Source: an uncultured Hyphomicrobiaceae bacterium (GTDB taxonomy: Bacteria > Pseudomonadota > Alphaproteobacteria > Rhizobiales > Hyphomicrobiaceae). From it: 54,828 bases of DNA. Positions 49,126 to 54,828 of the stretch are shown piece after piece (within the stretch, counting starts at the first letter, position 1; each line of letters starts with the position of its first letter). The stretch lies in assembly GCA_937873575.1 (NCBI GenBank), contig CALMPK010000383.1:1-54828 (forward strand), given 5' to 3'. Made by a program: the position numbers and the translations under genes. Under the pieces are notes generated by a model, which ran no database searches, had not been told where the DNA came from, and saw nothing but the letters and a program-made list of their open reading frames with translations.

Positions 49126-49236
49126 TTAGTTAAGCCGTCCGGAGCTGTTGAGGGGGGGCGGTGACGAAGTTCGGCTTTTTGGCACATTGTCTAACCTTTT
49201 CAGTTGGCTAACGTGGTGACCAACTCGGCTAGACAT
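49126..49236 (-). CDS. 36-residue basic hypothetical protein
   Basis: ATG at 49236 after AAAGGAGGGG. Reads MSSRVGHHVSQLKRLDNVPK and then a Ser/Pro-rich tail. Accepted for its strong ribosome site and placement; unknown. Confidence 0.45.
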   Translation of the reverse strand: MSSRVGHHVSQLKRLDNVPKSRTSSPPPLNSSGRLN

Positions 49237-49250
49237 GCCCCCCTCCTTTG

Positions 49251-49457
49251 CTATTCACCAGCCTCGACTGGTTCGAGACGGGCCGCGCCGCATGTCAGGG
49301 CGAAGTATGCCGTTTTGCCGTCGCTCCGCTTTACGTCAACGCGGCGCGATGCGGTCGCGGTAACCTCTACTACGTCTCCGAGAGCGGCGAACCCTGGTGC
49401 GCCGGCTCCGACGATGCGCAGCTTGTCGCCCACCTTCACCTTGTCGAATTCGATCAT
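49251..49457 (-). CDS. Small beta-barrel-like protein
   Basis: 68 residues: strands FDKVKVGDKLRIVG, LGDVVEVTATASRRVDVK and TAYFALTC suggest an SH3-like barrel. ATG at 49457 after AAGGAGAG. It lies between the two paralogs. Unknown. Confidence 0.55.
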   Translation of the reverse strand: MIEFDKVKVGDKLRIVGAGAPGFAALGDVVEVTATASRRVDVKRSDGKTAYFALTCGAARLEPVEAGE

Positions 49458-49469
49458 GTATCTCTCCTT

Positions 49470-49703
49470 TTATGAACCGTAAAATTTTACCGGCGCTCGC
49501 ATCTCGAACTCGCGGTGCGCCTGATGCAGTCCCGCCAGTCGGCCGCGCAGATACGCCGACCTTTCGCGCTGCGCCACATTCATCCGACGCGGTACTGATG
49601 CCGAGAATTCCTTCCACTCCGCGAGGCAAGCTTCCTGCGCAGCGACGACAGCAGCCAAAGCCTCACGCATCTTGGCTTCGCTCATCTTCGACGTGTTGCC
49701 CAC
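49470..49703 (-). CDS. Small helical protein, paralog of 48881-49114
   Basis: 77 residues, GTG start at 49703 with GGAGG 5 nt upstream. Shares KMSEAKMREALAAV, SVPRRMNVAQRER and RGRLAGLHQA with its paralog while differing in the middle, so the copies have diverged. Function unknown. Confidence 0.6.
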   Translation of the reverse strand: MGNTSKMSEAKMREALAAVVAAQEACLAEWKEFSASVPRRMNVAQRERSAYLRGRLAGLHQAHREFEMRAPVKFYGS

Positions 49704-49713
49704 TCTTGCCTCC

Positions 49714-50304
49714 TTATGGTTCTCGTCCTATGCTCACAAACCGCTTGTAAGCTCGAGCTCGCTCGCCTGGATCAAAGCGCCCCCTCCTCCATATTGGCTC
49801 GGTGTACCCGGCCCACGGCAAGCTGCGTTTGATTGATTCATCTTTCACCGACAGAACGCGCGCTCGATCATCGTCCTCTGCGAGCAGGTAAACCCATCTG
49901 TCCTTTACCGACTGCTCCTTGGCATCGGTCCAACGCCCATTGCCGCTCGGAGGTGGCCGTAGCCTGTGCCATGTCGGAGCCCATAGCCAATTGCACGCGC
50001 GGTAGAGAGCGCCCGTGTGTCCTTGCGACGGGTCGGAGTAGCTGACGATAGTCGTGCAGTCAGGGCGTTGCTGCCGAAGCATACCGATCACGCTTGCCCA
50101 TTGCCGCGTTCCGCCGTTGGCCTCGCCATTCAAACACCACCTCACCACCTCAAGCCAGCGGTGTGGCACTCCACGCGCTCGTGGAGCGGCAAACACGATA
50201 CAGCCAAACTCGTCGCGCCACGCGAACCCGGCAGCCTTGGTCGGGCCGAGGCAGTGCCGCTCCGTAAGGTCAATGTACGTTTCCCGCACGGACACTAAAG
50301 CCAC
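49714..50304 (-). CDS. Mom-like DNA-modifying N-acyltransferase (GNAT-type) candidate
   Basis: 196 residues from GTG 50304 (GGAGG 7 nt upstream; an ATG at 50322 is possible). Signature VSYSDPSQGHTGALYRACNW (88-107), the pattern of phage Mu Mom-like acetyltransferases, preceded by an ARGVPHRWLEVVRWCLNG strand-helix. Mom converts adenine to a carbamoylmethyl derivative, blocking restriction enzymes. Identity is by motif; a different GNAT role is possible. Confidence 0.7.
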   Translation of the reverse strand: MALVSVRETYIDLTERHCLGPTKAAGFAWRDEFGCIVFAAPRARGVPHRWLEVVRWCLNGEANGGTRQWASVIGMLRQQRPDCTTIVSYSDPSQGHTGALYRACNWLWAPTWHRLRPPPSGNGRWTDAKEQSVKDRWVYLLAEDDDRARVLSVKDESIKRSLPWAGYTEPIWRRGRFDPGERARAYKRFVSIGREP

Positions 50305-50311
50305 AGCCCAC

Positions 50312-50587
50312 CCTCCTTTCATGCCATCCCAAGTTCGCGCTTTAGCTCAGCCTCGCCGTCGTCTGTCAAAAAATAGTCGGCGTGGTCCCATCTGTCTTGC
50401 GGAGGGATGCGACCGACAAGGCCGGCACGCTGTAGCGAACGCAGACTCGAGCTTACAGCAAGGCGGCCCGTTCTGGCTGGGCGGTAGCCAAGGAAAGCGG
50501 CCACGCCATCTGCGCTTTTGATGCCATTACGGCTCTCCGAAATTGCCCGCAAAATACCGATGCAGCGCTCGTTCAATGCCACCCTCC
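50312..50587. repeat. Perfect 276-bp direct repeat, copy A
   Basis: Identical base for base to 51992-52267, exactly 1,680 bp apart. Both ends are CCTCC, the complement of the Shine-Dalgarno GGAGG, so the repeat is one gene cassette from ribosome site to ribosome site. Confidence 0.97.
50319..50576 (-). CDS. Winged-helix protein, duplicated cassette copy A
   Basis: 85 residues from TTG 50576 (GGAGG 6 nt upstream). HTH core GILRAISESRNGIKSADG, VSSSLRSLQRAGLVGRIP, and a wing with DYFLTDDGEAELKREL, resembling small MarR/PadR-like regulators. Identical in protein and DNA to 51999-52256. Confidence 0.65.
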   Translation of the reverse strand: MNERCIGILRAISESRNGIKSADGVAAFLGYRPARTGRLAVSSSLRSLQRAGLVGRIPPQDRWDHADYFLTDDGEAELKRELGMA

Positions 50588-50589
50588 GC

Positions 50590-50679
50590 CTATATTGTCT
50601 CCTCAAGGTAGGTGCGCACGAGATCAACGATCTCATCGTCGCTCGGAGGTGGCGGAATGTCATCGCCGTCATGACTCAC
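50590..50679 (-). CDS. 29-residue acidic miniprotein
   Basis: GTG at 50679 overlapping the stop of the upstream miniprotein (GTGA), with GGAG 8 nt before. Product starts SHDGDDIPPPPSDDEIVDLV. Two strong overlaps argue it is real; function unknown. Confidence 0.4.
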   Translation of the reverse strand: MSHDGDDIPPPPSDDEIVDLVRTYLEETI

Positions 50680-50753
50680 GACGTATTCTCCGCCCATGGC
50701 GAGCGAGTGGTTATTTACTGCCACCCACAACTTCAATAATGCTTCGTGCATCT
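50676..50753 (-). CDS. 25-residue miniprotein
   Basis: ATG at 50753 after CCAAGGAGG. Product MHEALLKLWVAVNNHSLAPW... ends SLAPWAENTS. The excellent ribosome site and GTGA coupling to the next tiny gene support it. Could instead be a leader peptide. Confidence 0.4.
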
Positions 50754-50765
50754 TTGCCTCCTTGG

Positions 50766-51116
50766 CTATCTGCGCTCTTGATATGGACGTTGGCCAAACA
50801 TCATGTAGTGGCGTGAGATTTCTAGAACACCATCAATCGTGATTGGCTCAGCCCCGTCAATGTCAACGCAGTCGCCAAAGTACCAGACGCGCTTGACATT
50901 CGTGGATGCAAACAGGCTCATTAGCGTGCCGCAAATCTCCGCCCACGGCCCACGCTCGTAGCCAGGCCCATAATACCTCGTACAGCTACTAATTCGATGC
51001 GTTGGCCCAAAGCGGCGCTCGTAATCGTCACAATCTTCTGCGTATCCATCACACAGGATGCGCAAGTCTGTCGGCTCACCTTCGGACTCGAAATAAATTT
51101 CGACGTCAATGCCCAC
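50766..51116 (-). CDS. Hypothetical phage protein
   Basis: 116 residues from GTG 51116 (GGAGG 5 nt upstream; an ATG at 51131 is possible). GIDVEIYFESEGEPTDLRIL, a Cys pair (DCDDYERRFGP), and RYYGPGYERGPW then VWYFGDC. This pattern recurs in alphaproteobacterial phages. Unknown. Confidence 0.6.
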   Translation of the reverse strand: MGIDVEIYFESEGEPTDLRILCDGYAEDCDDYERRFGPTHRISSCTRYYGPGYERGPWAEICGTLMSLFASTNVKRVWYFGDCVDIDGAEPITIDGVLEISRHYMMFGQRPYQERR

Positions 51117-51127
51117 GCCACCCTCCC

Positions 51128-51496
51128 TCATTGCCACCGGATCACATACCCGGTGAAGCTGTTGGTCTTGTACCGCTCCGAAAACCACTTCCACATTTCG
51201 GCGTAGTCAGTAAACCCGTCGAGACGAGCGAACTCATCGATGTCGCGCGGGAAGCGACGCACGTCTCCGAGGCTCACGCCTGCCTTTGTCAATCCGACGT
51301 AGGTCACATCCTGGCACACGGCATCGCGCAACTTTCGGCACGCCTTAGTGCGCTGCCCGGTGTAGAGCTGTAGCGCCGCGCCGGGCTCGCACTTGCGGCT
51401 GCGCCTGATGGTCTGCCGCTTCTCCCCGCGCTCGACGGGACCAGCAAACTGAGCGCTAAAATTAATCGCAACCACCTTGGCCTCCATTTTGGTCAC
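51128..51496 (-). CDS. ASCH domain protein
   Basis: 122 residues, GTG start at 51496 (GTGA overlap with the upstream stop). ASCH pattern: INFSAQFAGPVERGEKRQTI, LQLYTGQRTKACRKL, and SFTGYVIRW at the end. ASCH domains bind RNA or modified nucleosides. A second ASCH lies in the fusion at 48017-48868. Confidence 0.75.
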   Translation of the reverse strand: MTKMEAKVVAINFSAQFAGPVERGEKRQTIRRSRKCEPGAALQLYTGQRTKACRKLRDAVCQDVTYVGLTKAGVSLGDVRRFPRDIDEFARLDGFTDYAEMWKWFSERYKTNSFTGYVIRWQ

Positions 51497-51753
51497 TCTG
51501 CTTTCTGCAAACGCAACTTCCGAACCATCTCCCGGAAGTCTTCCACTCTTGACGGGAGCTTCCCGCGCGACGGCTCTCCGAGCGCTCGCCAGTGGTCGTC
51601 ATCCGCCTCCATCAGCCACTGAGCCGCCAATGCTGCCTCACCGTCGCACCATCGATGTAACTCACTCAGCCTCGATGCGAGGTAGTAAAACCTCTGGGCC
51701 GCACGCGCCTGCTCTTGGCGCGCTGTTCTCCATCTGCGAATCGATGACAGCAC
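51493..51753 (-). CDS. Hypothetical helical protein
   Basis: 86 residues from GTG 51753 (GGAGG 8 nt upstream). Helical and basic (SSIRRWRTARQEQARAAQRF), ending EMVRKLRLQKAE. No family. Alternative longer start cannot be excluded. Confidence 0.5.
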   Translation of the reverse strand: MLSSIRRWRTARQEQARAAQRFYYLASRLSELHRWCDGEAALAAQWLMEADDDHWRALGEPSRGKLPSRVEDFREMVRKLRLQKAE

Positions 51754-51770
51754 CGTTTGTGCCTCCGTTG

Positions 51771-51986
51771 TTACCGCTTGACCTCGATGAAACGCATCGC
51801 GTTGTCCCACGCCCCGATAGGGACACACATCGTCTCCACGTTGCCGTTTCGCGCGGTTGACAGCGGGAATGCCGCGCTCTGTATCTCGTCAAGCGCCTCT
51901 TCTAACTCGGCGATGCGTGCCTCAAGTCTGTCGCGTGTCTCATCAAGCATCCCATACCGCTTCTCGTCCGCCTCGCTATCACCCAC
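51771..51986 (-). CDS. Small helical protein
   Basis: 71 residues, GTG at 51986 with GGAGG 5 nt upstream; that ribosome site belongs to copy B of the 276-bp cassette. Coiled coil DRLEARIAELEEALDEIQS then a strand-rich C-terminus. Unknown. Confidence 0.55.
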   Translation of the reverse strand: MGDSEADEKRYGMLDETRDRLEARIAELEEALDEIQSAAFPLSTARNGNVETMCVPIGAWDNAMRFIEVKR

Positions 51987-51991
51987 GTCCG

Positions 51992-52267
51992 CCTCCTTTC
52001 ATGCCATCCCAAGTTCGCGCTTTAGCTCAGCCTCGCCGTCGTCTGTCAAAAAATAGTCGGCGTGGTCCCATCTGTCTTGCGGAGGGATGCGACCGACAAG
52101 GCCGGCACGCTGTAGCGAACGCAGACTCGAGCTTACAGCAAGGCGGCCCGTTCTGGCTGGGCGGTAGCCAAGGAAAGCGGCCACGCCATCTGCGCTTTTG
52201 ATGCCATTACGGCTCTCCGAAATTGCCCGCAAAATACCGATGCAGCGCTCGTTCAATGCCACCCTCC
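51992..52267. repeat. Perfect 276-bp direct repeat, copy B
   Basis: Identical to 50312-50587 over its whole length; bounded at both ends by CCTCC (leftward Shine-Dalgarno). The flanks differ immediately outside. Confidence 0.97.
51999..52256 (-). CDS. Winged-helix protein, duplicated cassette copy B
   Basis: TTG start at 52256 (GGAGG 6 nt upstream). Same 85 residues as 50319-50576. Perfect identity means very recent duplication or ongoing gene conversion. Confidence 0.65.
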   Translation of the reverse strand: MNERCIGILRAISESRNGIKSADGVAAFLGYRPARTGRLAVSSSLRSLQRAGLVGRIPPQDRWDHADYFLTDDGEAELKRELGMA

Positions 52268-52410
52268 TATTGCTTCTGTTTTTGCGCGTACTCTCCGCAC
52301 CAATGACGCTTAGTCGTCGTGACGCTCTGCGGGTAGCGAGCGCATTGTCCCTTGTGGTCCCAGGCGTCGTTTCCATCTTTCCAAAACCTGCATGTGGCGC
52401 ATTCTTCCAT
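52267..52410 (-). CDS. 47-residue Cys-rich zinc-type protein
   Basis: ATG at 52410, GGAGG 5 nt upstream. ECATCRFWKDG, GQCARYP and HWCGEY give a four-Cys pattern typical of small phage zinc-binding proteins. Preceded by the 81-nt inverted-repeat element. Confidence 0.6.
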   Translation of the reverse strand: MEECATCRFWKDGNDAWDHKGQCARYPQSVTTTKRHWCGEYAQKQKQ

Positions 52411-52429
52411 TGCCCCCTCCGCTTGTTGG

Positions 52430-52510
52430 TTGCCACGAGCGCCTCTGCATCCTTCCGGGTAGCAGTACCCCACATTTATTATGGGAGTAGCTAAGTTACG
52501 CTCGTGGCAA
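52430..52510 (-). other. 81-nt element with 12-bp terminal inverted repeats (structured RNA or MITE candidate)
   Basis: TTGCCACGAGCG (52430-52441) is the exact complement of 52499-52510. Read leftward, the interior forms a second stem (TAGC/GCTA, then TCCCA/TGGGG) with alternative GGGTA/TACCC. It lies right upstream of the ribosome site of the 52267-52410 gene. It could be a leader RNA or a tiny mobile element. No coding capacity. Confidence 0.6.
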
Positions 52511-52523
52511 ACTCTCCTTTGAT

Positions 52524-52730
52524 TCACTTGGTCTCTACGATCATTGTCACCGGCTCAATAACCGCGCCGCACTGACAGACCACGAAGGGATCACCGAAGT
52601 CGTCTCCGCATCTCCACGACCTGTCGATTTGTTCGCGCATATCGCACTCAACGGGCTCTCCGCACTCCGGGCATGTGACCTCCCAAAACACTGGAGTTGG
52701 TGCGCATCGAGTGACAATCACGTCATGCAC
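52524..52730 (-). CDS. Zinc-ribbon protein
   Basis: 68 residues, GTG at 52730 with AAGGAG 7 nt upstream. VTCPECGEPVECD and VVCQCGAVIEP contain the Cys pairs of a ribbon. Likely nucleic-acid or protein binding. Unknown role. Confidence 0.65.
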   Translation of the reverse strand: MHDVIVTRCAPTPVFWEVTCPECGEPVECDMREQIDRSWRCGDDFGDPFVVCQCGAVIEPVTMIVETK

Positions 52731-52745
52731 GTTGACGCTCCTTTG

Positions 52746-52940
52746 CTATTTTTCCATTTCCGCTACTGCGATTAACTCCAGTGCAGCGTTGAATTCCAAA
52801 CGCCGAGCTTCAAAAGGCGTCAGAGGCTCACGCTGATTGCTGGCCTGTTCGATACGAGCCGACCAGTTTGCGAACACGCGGCGCACCCGATTTAGACGAC
52901 TGTCTGTTCCAAGCTCTTTCAATATTTCATCGTTTGTCAT
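52746..52940 (-). CDS. Small helical protein
   Basis: 64 residues with RVFANWSARIEQASNQ and FEARRLEFNAALELIAVA helices. Weak ribosome site (AGG). No family. Confidence 0.5.
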   Translation of the reverse strand: MTNDEILKELGTDSRLNRVRRVFANWSARIEQASNQREPLTPFEARRLEFNAALELIAVAEMEK

Positions 52941-52949
52941 GGTCGCTAC

Positions 52950-53162
52950 CTATGTTGACTTTGCCCGGATCATGCCGGCCTCGTGTGCAGCGATACCGAT
53001 CTCACGAATTTCATCTTCGAGCACTTTGAAGAAAGCCAGCTTGTCGTCGTAGCTGTCAAATTCCTTAATCCATGGCTCAAGCGCTTCTGCAACCTGCGAA
53101 CCCCACACTTGCACCTGCTCATCGTGCGGCTCGTGCGCTTCAGTGTATTCCGTGGCCTGCAT
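52950..53162 (-). CDS. Small acidic helical protein
   Basis: 70 residues. ATG at 53162 after AAGGAGG. Acidic helices (SQVAEALEPWIKEFDSYDDK; FKVLEDEIREIGIAAHEAG). Unknown function. Confidence 0.55.
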   Translation of the reverse strand: MQATEYTEAHEPHDEQVQVWGSQVAEALEPWIKEFDSYDDKLAFFKVLEDEIREIGIAAHEAGMIRAKST

Positions 53163-53177
53163 CGACCAAGCCTCCTT

Positions 53178-53807
53178 CTATGTCGTTGACTTCCTCGGTC
53201 GCCCGGCCTTGACGCCGCGCGTTGTGTTGCGCGGCCCAAGTATCCGGTACGCCGCTCGTATCGTCCATCCGCGCATGGCGCCGGTCCCCATCGCTTGCTC
53301 GGCCGTCAGGCTTAGGTCGCGCCACGGGGCCAGCGCTTCGGCCTTCGGCGTGCGGCCTTCTGCTGCCGCCGCTGCTTTGGCCTTTCCGCCCTTGCTGCCG
53401 TAGCGCTTCGCGGCTTCCGGCGAGTGTGTGCGCCGGTCTTGTGAGATTTCAGCCACCGCGTCCCAGATCATTGCCGCGAGCTGCGCTGGCTCGTTCGACG
53501 TGCGCGGCATCGCTCCGGCCTTCGGACCAATCTCCAGGATCACCGCGCCTTTGCCGTGGATGGCGTCAACAGCGGCCCGCAGCGCATCCCGAGTCGCGGC
53601 CAGTCGTGATAGACTCGTGACAGCGACAACATCGGGAGCGCCACCCTTGCGGGGCGTGCGCAGATCGGCCACAAGCCGGTCAATCCCGTCGCGCGTGTGC
53701 GAGTAGATCGCCTCGCAACCGATCTCTGCCAGCCGCCTCCGCTGCATCGCTTCGGTGTGGCGATGCGAGATGCGATAGTAACCGCGCAATTTGTCTGTAG
53801 CTGCCAT
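53178..53807 (-). CDS. Serine resolvase/recombinase, short form
   Basis: 209 residues. Resolvase N-terminal features: GYYRISHRHTEAMQ with the catalytic Ser at 14, and DVVAVTSLSRLAATRDALRA. The C-terminal part (SPEAAKRYGSKGGKAKAA...) lacks a standard resolvase HTH, ending in basic KAGRPRKSTT. It may resolve dimers, act as invertase or be regulatory. It starts from a promoter overlapping the rightward one. Confidence 0.75.
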   Translation of the reverse strand: MAATDKLRGYYRISHRHTEAMQRRRLAEIGCEAIYSHTRDGIDRLVADLRTPRKGGAPDVVAVTSLSRLAATRDALRAAVDAIHGKGAVILEIGPKAGAMPRTSNEPAQLAAMIWDAVAEISQDRRTHSPEAAKRYGSKGGKAKAAAAAEGRTPKAEALAPWRDLSLTAEQAMGTGAMRGWTIRAAYRILGPRNTTRGVKAGRPRKSTT

Positions 53808-53828
53808 ACGGCAATGTATGACACAGCC

Positions 53829-53858
53829 TTGACATACCGTCAAGCACGGTGCTATAAG
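53829..53858 (+). promoter_or_regulatory. Strong sigma-70 promoter overlapping a divergent one
   Basis: -35 TTGACA (53829-53834), 18-bp spacer, -10 TATAAG (53853-53858). On the leftward strand TTGACG is formed by the same palindrome CTTGAC-ATACC-GTCAAG, so the -35 boxes of both promoters overlap. The leftward -10 is weak (TACATT at 19 bp). Confidence 0.7.
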
Positions 53859-53911
53859 GGATGACGATCAGCGGTGCATCGGAGCGCCGCAAGCAACAAG
53901 AGGCCCTGGAC

Positions 53912-54142
53912 ATGACCGACATCGTTGAACGACTGCGGGAGACGGGCTGCGATCGTGAGCCGTTCACTCCGGACCACAAGCACTGCAAGTGCCGGATTGC
54001 CAACGAAGCGGCGAACGAGATCGAGATGTTGCGTGGTCTGCTCAAGCGGGCCGACGACGTAACGGTATGGGAGACGGTGCCGCATCTTGGGCGCGCATTT
54101 CAGGACGAAGTAGAAGCCGCGCTCGGCATCGTCCAGCGCTGA
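53912..54142 (+). CDS. Small phage protein starting TDIVERLRETG
   Basis: 76 residues from ATG 53912 (AGAGG upstream). TDIVERLRETGCDREPF, a CKCRIANEAANEIEMLRGLL coiled region and CKC motif. TDIVERLR starts are common in phage proteins of unknown function. Confidence 0.6.
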   Translation: MTDIVERLRETGCDREPFTPDHKHCKCRIANEAANEIEMLRGLLKRADDVTVWETVPHLGRAFQDEVEAALGIVQR

Positions 54143-54159
54143 ACATAAATGGTCCGACG

Positions 54160-54375
54160 ATGAGACATCACACGGTTGATCTGGACGAGATGCTGGATTG
54201 GATCAATCGCCGGCTCACGTCGCGCGTAACGTTTGCGTCATCTACTCGCGAGCACAAGGCGCTCGATGTCGTGCTCGCGGGCGGGTATGAGGTCGTCCAC
54301 AACGGCGATGTTGTGTGGTCCGGCACTGACGGCAGAACCGCCGTCGAGCGCTACAACGCAATCACGTCCCGCTGA
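54160..54375 (+). CDS. Small hypothetical protein
   Basis: 71 residues. HHTVDLDEMLDWINRRLTSR, then strands (EVVHNGDVVWSGTDGR). ATG at 54160. No family; unknown. Confidence 0.55.
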   Translation: MRHHTVDLDEMLDWINRRLTSRVTFASSTREHKALDVVLAGGYEVVHNGDVVWSGTDGRTAVERYNAITSR

Positions 54376-54397
54376 ACCAACGAAAGGCCCCGAACCG

Positions 54398-54715
54398 ATG
54401 CCGATGTACTACATTTCATTCGCTACCGCTGCAGCCTTTCTCGGCGCCACTGTTGTGCGCGCCGACGACGCGAAATCAGCCATTAAGGAAGCGACCCTGC
54501 GCGGGCTCAACCCAGGGGGTGAGGCTATGGTCGTCGAGGTGCCGCCAGACGTGGAGAGCGCGCCCGACATCGCGCCGCTGCTCAACCGTCTCTCCGAAGA
54601 AGACGAGATTCTCGGCCGCGGCGGGAAAAGAGTGGCATTGCGTAGCAAATGCGGCTTTCCGGATTTAGGTGTTGATACGGCATCTCTCCTGACCTATATT
54701 AAAACCGGAAACTGA
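54398..54715 (+). CDS. Hypothetical protein
   Basis: 105 residues from ATG 54398 (AAAGG upstream). A strand-helix-strand start (YYISFATAAAFLGATVVRAD, SAIKEATLRGL) then strands (GEAMVVEVPPDVE). No family recognised. Confidence 0.55.
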   Translation: MPMYYISFATAAAFLGATVVRADDAKSAIKEATLRGLNPGGEAMVVEVPPDVESAPDIAPLLNRLSEEDEILGRGGKRVALRSKCGFPDLGVDTASLLTYIKTGN

Positions 54716-54735
54716 TGTTGAAACAGGGGATAGCC

Positions 54736-54828
54736 ATGCGGTGGGAGGTGATCGATATAAACACTGATGAGGTGATCGGTTCGTTTCGCAGCCCTCACAC
54801 GGCCGCAGAGGTACGCGACGACTTGAAC
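54736..54828 (+). CDS. Hypothetical protein, cut by the window end
   Basis: ATG at 54736 after AGGGGA. 31 codons are readable (RWEVIDINTDEVIGSFRSPH...) without a stop. The remainder lies beyond the window. Confidence 0.55.
   Translation, partial: MRWEVIDINTDEVIGSFRSPHTAAEVRDDLN

Noticed and set aside
51999-52475. Longer version of the duplicated wHTH protein starting at 52475
   Set aside because: It would run through the zinc-type gene in another frame and has no ribosome site; the TTG start with GGAGG inside the repeat explains both copies.
53178-53807. Integrase for lysogeny
   Set aside because: The resolvase is short and lacks the large C-terminal region of serine integrases; no tyrosine integrase was seen either.

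Overview
The window is a GC-rich piece of a double-stranded DNA bacteriophage (or prophage) genome whose host is most likely an alphaproteobacterium, probably of the Hyphomicrobiales. The phage signs are dense single-strand gene blocks with ATGA/TGATG stop-start overlaps, a holin, a DUF1376 replisome organiser beside a DnaB helicase, a dUTPase, SSB, a RecE-like exonuclease with a probable annealing partner, and many tiny unknown genes. The host signs are alphaproteobacterial specialities carried by the phage: a GcrA-type regulator, a GapR (DUF2312) nucleoid protein, and a porin with the signal peptide and N-terminal coiled coil of Rhizobiales porins. No terminase, portal, capsid or integrase is visible, so the structural arm probably lies beyond the left edge.

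Layout. 1-10.5 kb, leftward: a tail or surface leucine-rich-repeat protein cut by the window edge, a YhhQ-like transporter, a holin, a 1,446-residue polyvalent protein with two zincin sites, small proteins, and an RHH-HNH pair. 10.86-15.0 kb, rightward: small unknown genes separated by GC-rich stem-loops, ending with a membrane-anchored HTH protein and a strong terminator. 15.1-15.4 kb: tRNA-Pro(UGG), tRNA(CAU) and a tRNA 5'-half relic. 15.8-36.2 kb, leftward: porin, small genes, dut, HTH genes, three DNA methyltransferases, ssb, gapR, a DnaA-domain-IV-like protein, gcrA, DUF1376, dnaB, an HNH nuclease and a Cro-like repressor. 36.5-47.0 kb, rightward: small membrane proteins, a RecE-like exonuclease, annealing candidate, MarR-like, GT25 glycosyltransferase, DnaQ-like exonuclease, and a truncated Gp37/Gp68 gene. 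47.05-53.8 kb, leftward accessory block: C5 methyltransferase, DUF4326-ASCH fusion, Mom-like acyltransferase, duplicated genes, zinc-ribbon miniproteins and a serine resolvase. 53.9 kb to the end, rightward: small genes from a strong promoter.

How the parts fit. The repressor at 35955-36245 has an operator on its own -10 box, and a second palindrome lies on a rightward promoter, which resembles an early/lysogeny switch. Replication genes run leftward from it and recombination genes rightward. Two themes stand out. One is host cell-cycle mimicry: GcrA, GapR, a DnaA-like protein and methyltransferases. The other is protection of DNA from restriction: four methyltransferases, a Mom-like enzyme, and a transporter of the family that imports 7-deazaguanine precursors.

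The most unusual sequence-level features are: identical 78-bp LRR repeats at the left edge; an eight-site dyad array at 22.5 kb; a perfect 276-bp duplication bounded on each side by a Shine-Dalgarno sequence; an 81-nt element with 12-bp terminal inverted repeats at 52.43 kb; and intercistronic hairpins sharing a conserved frame at 11.8 and 12.4 kb.
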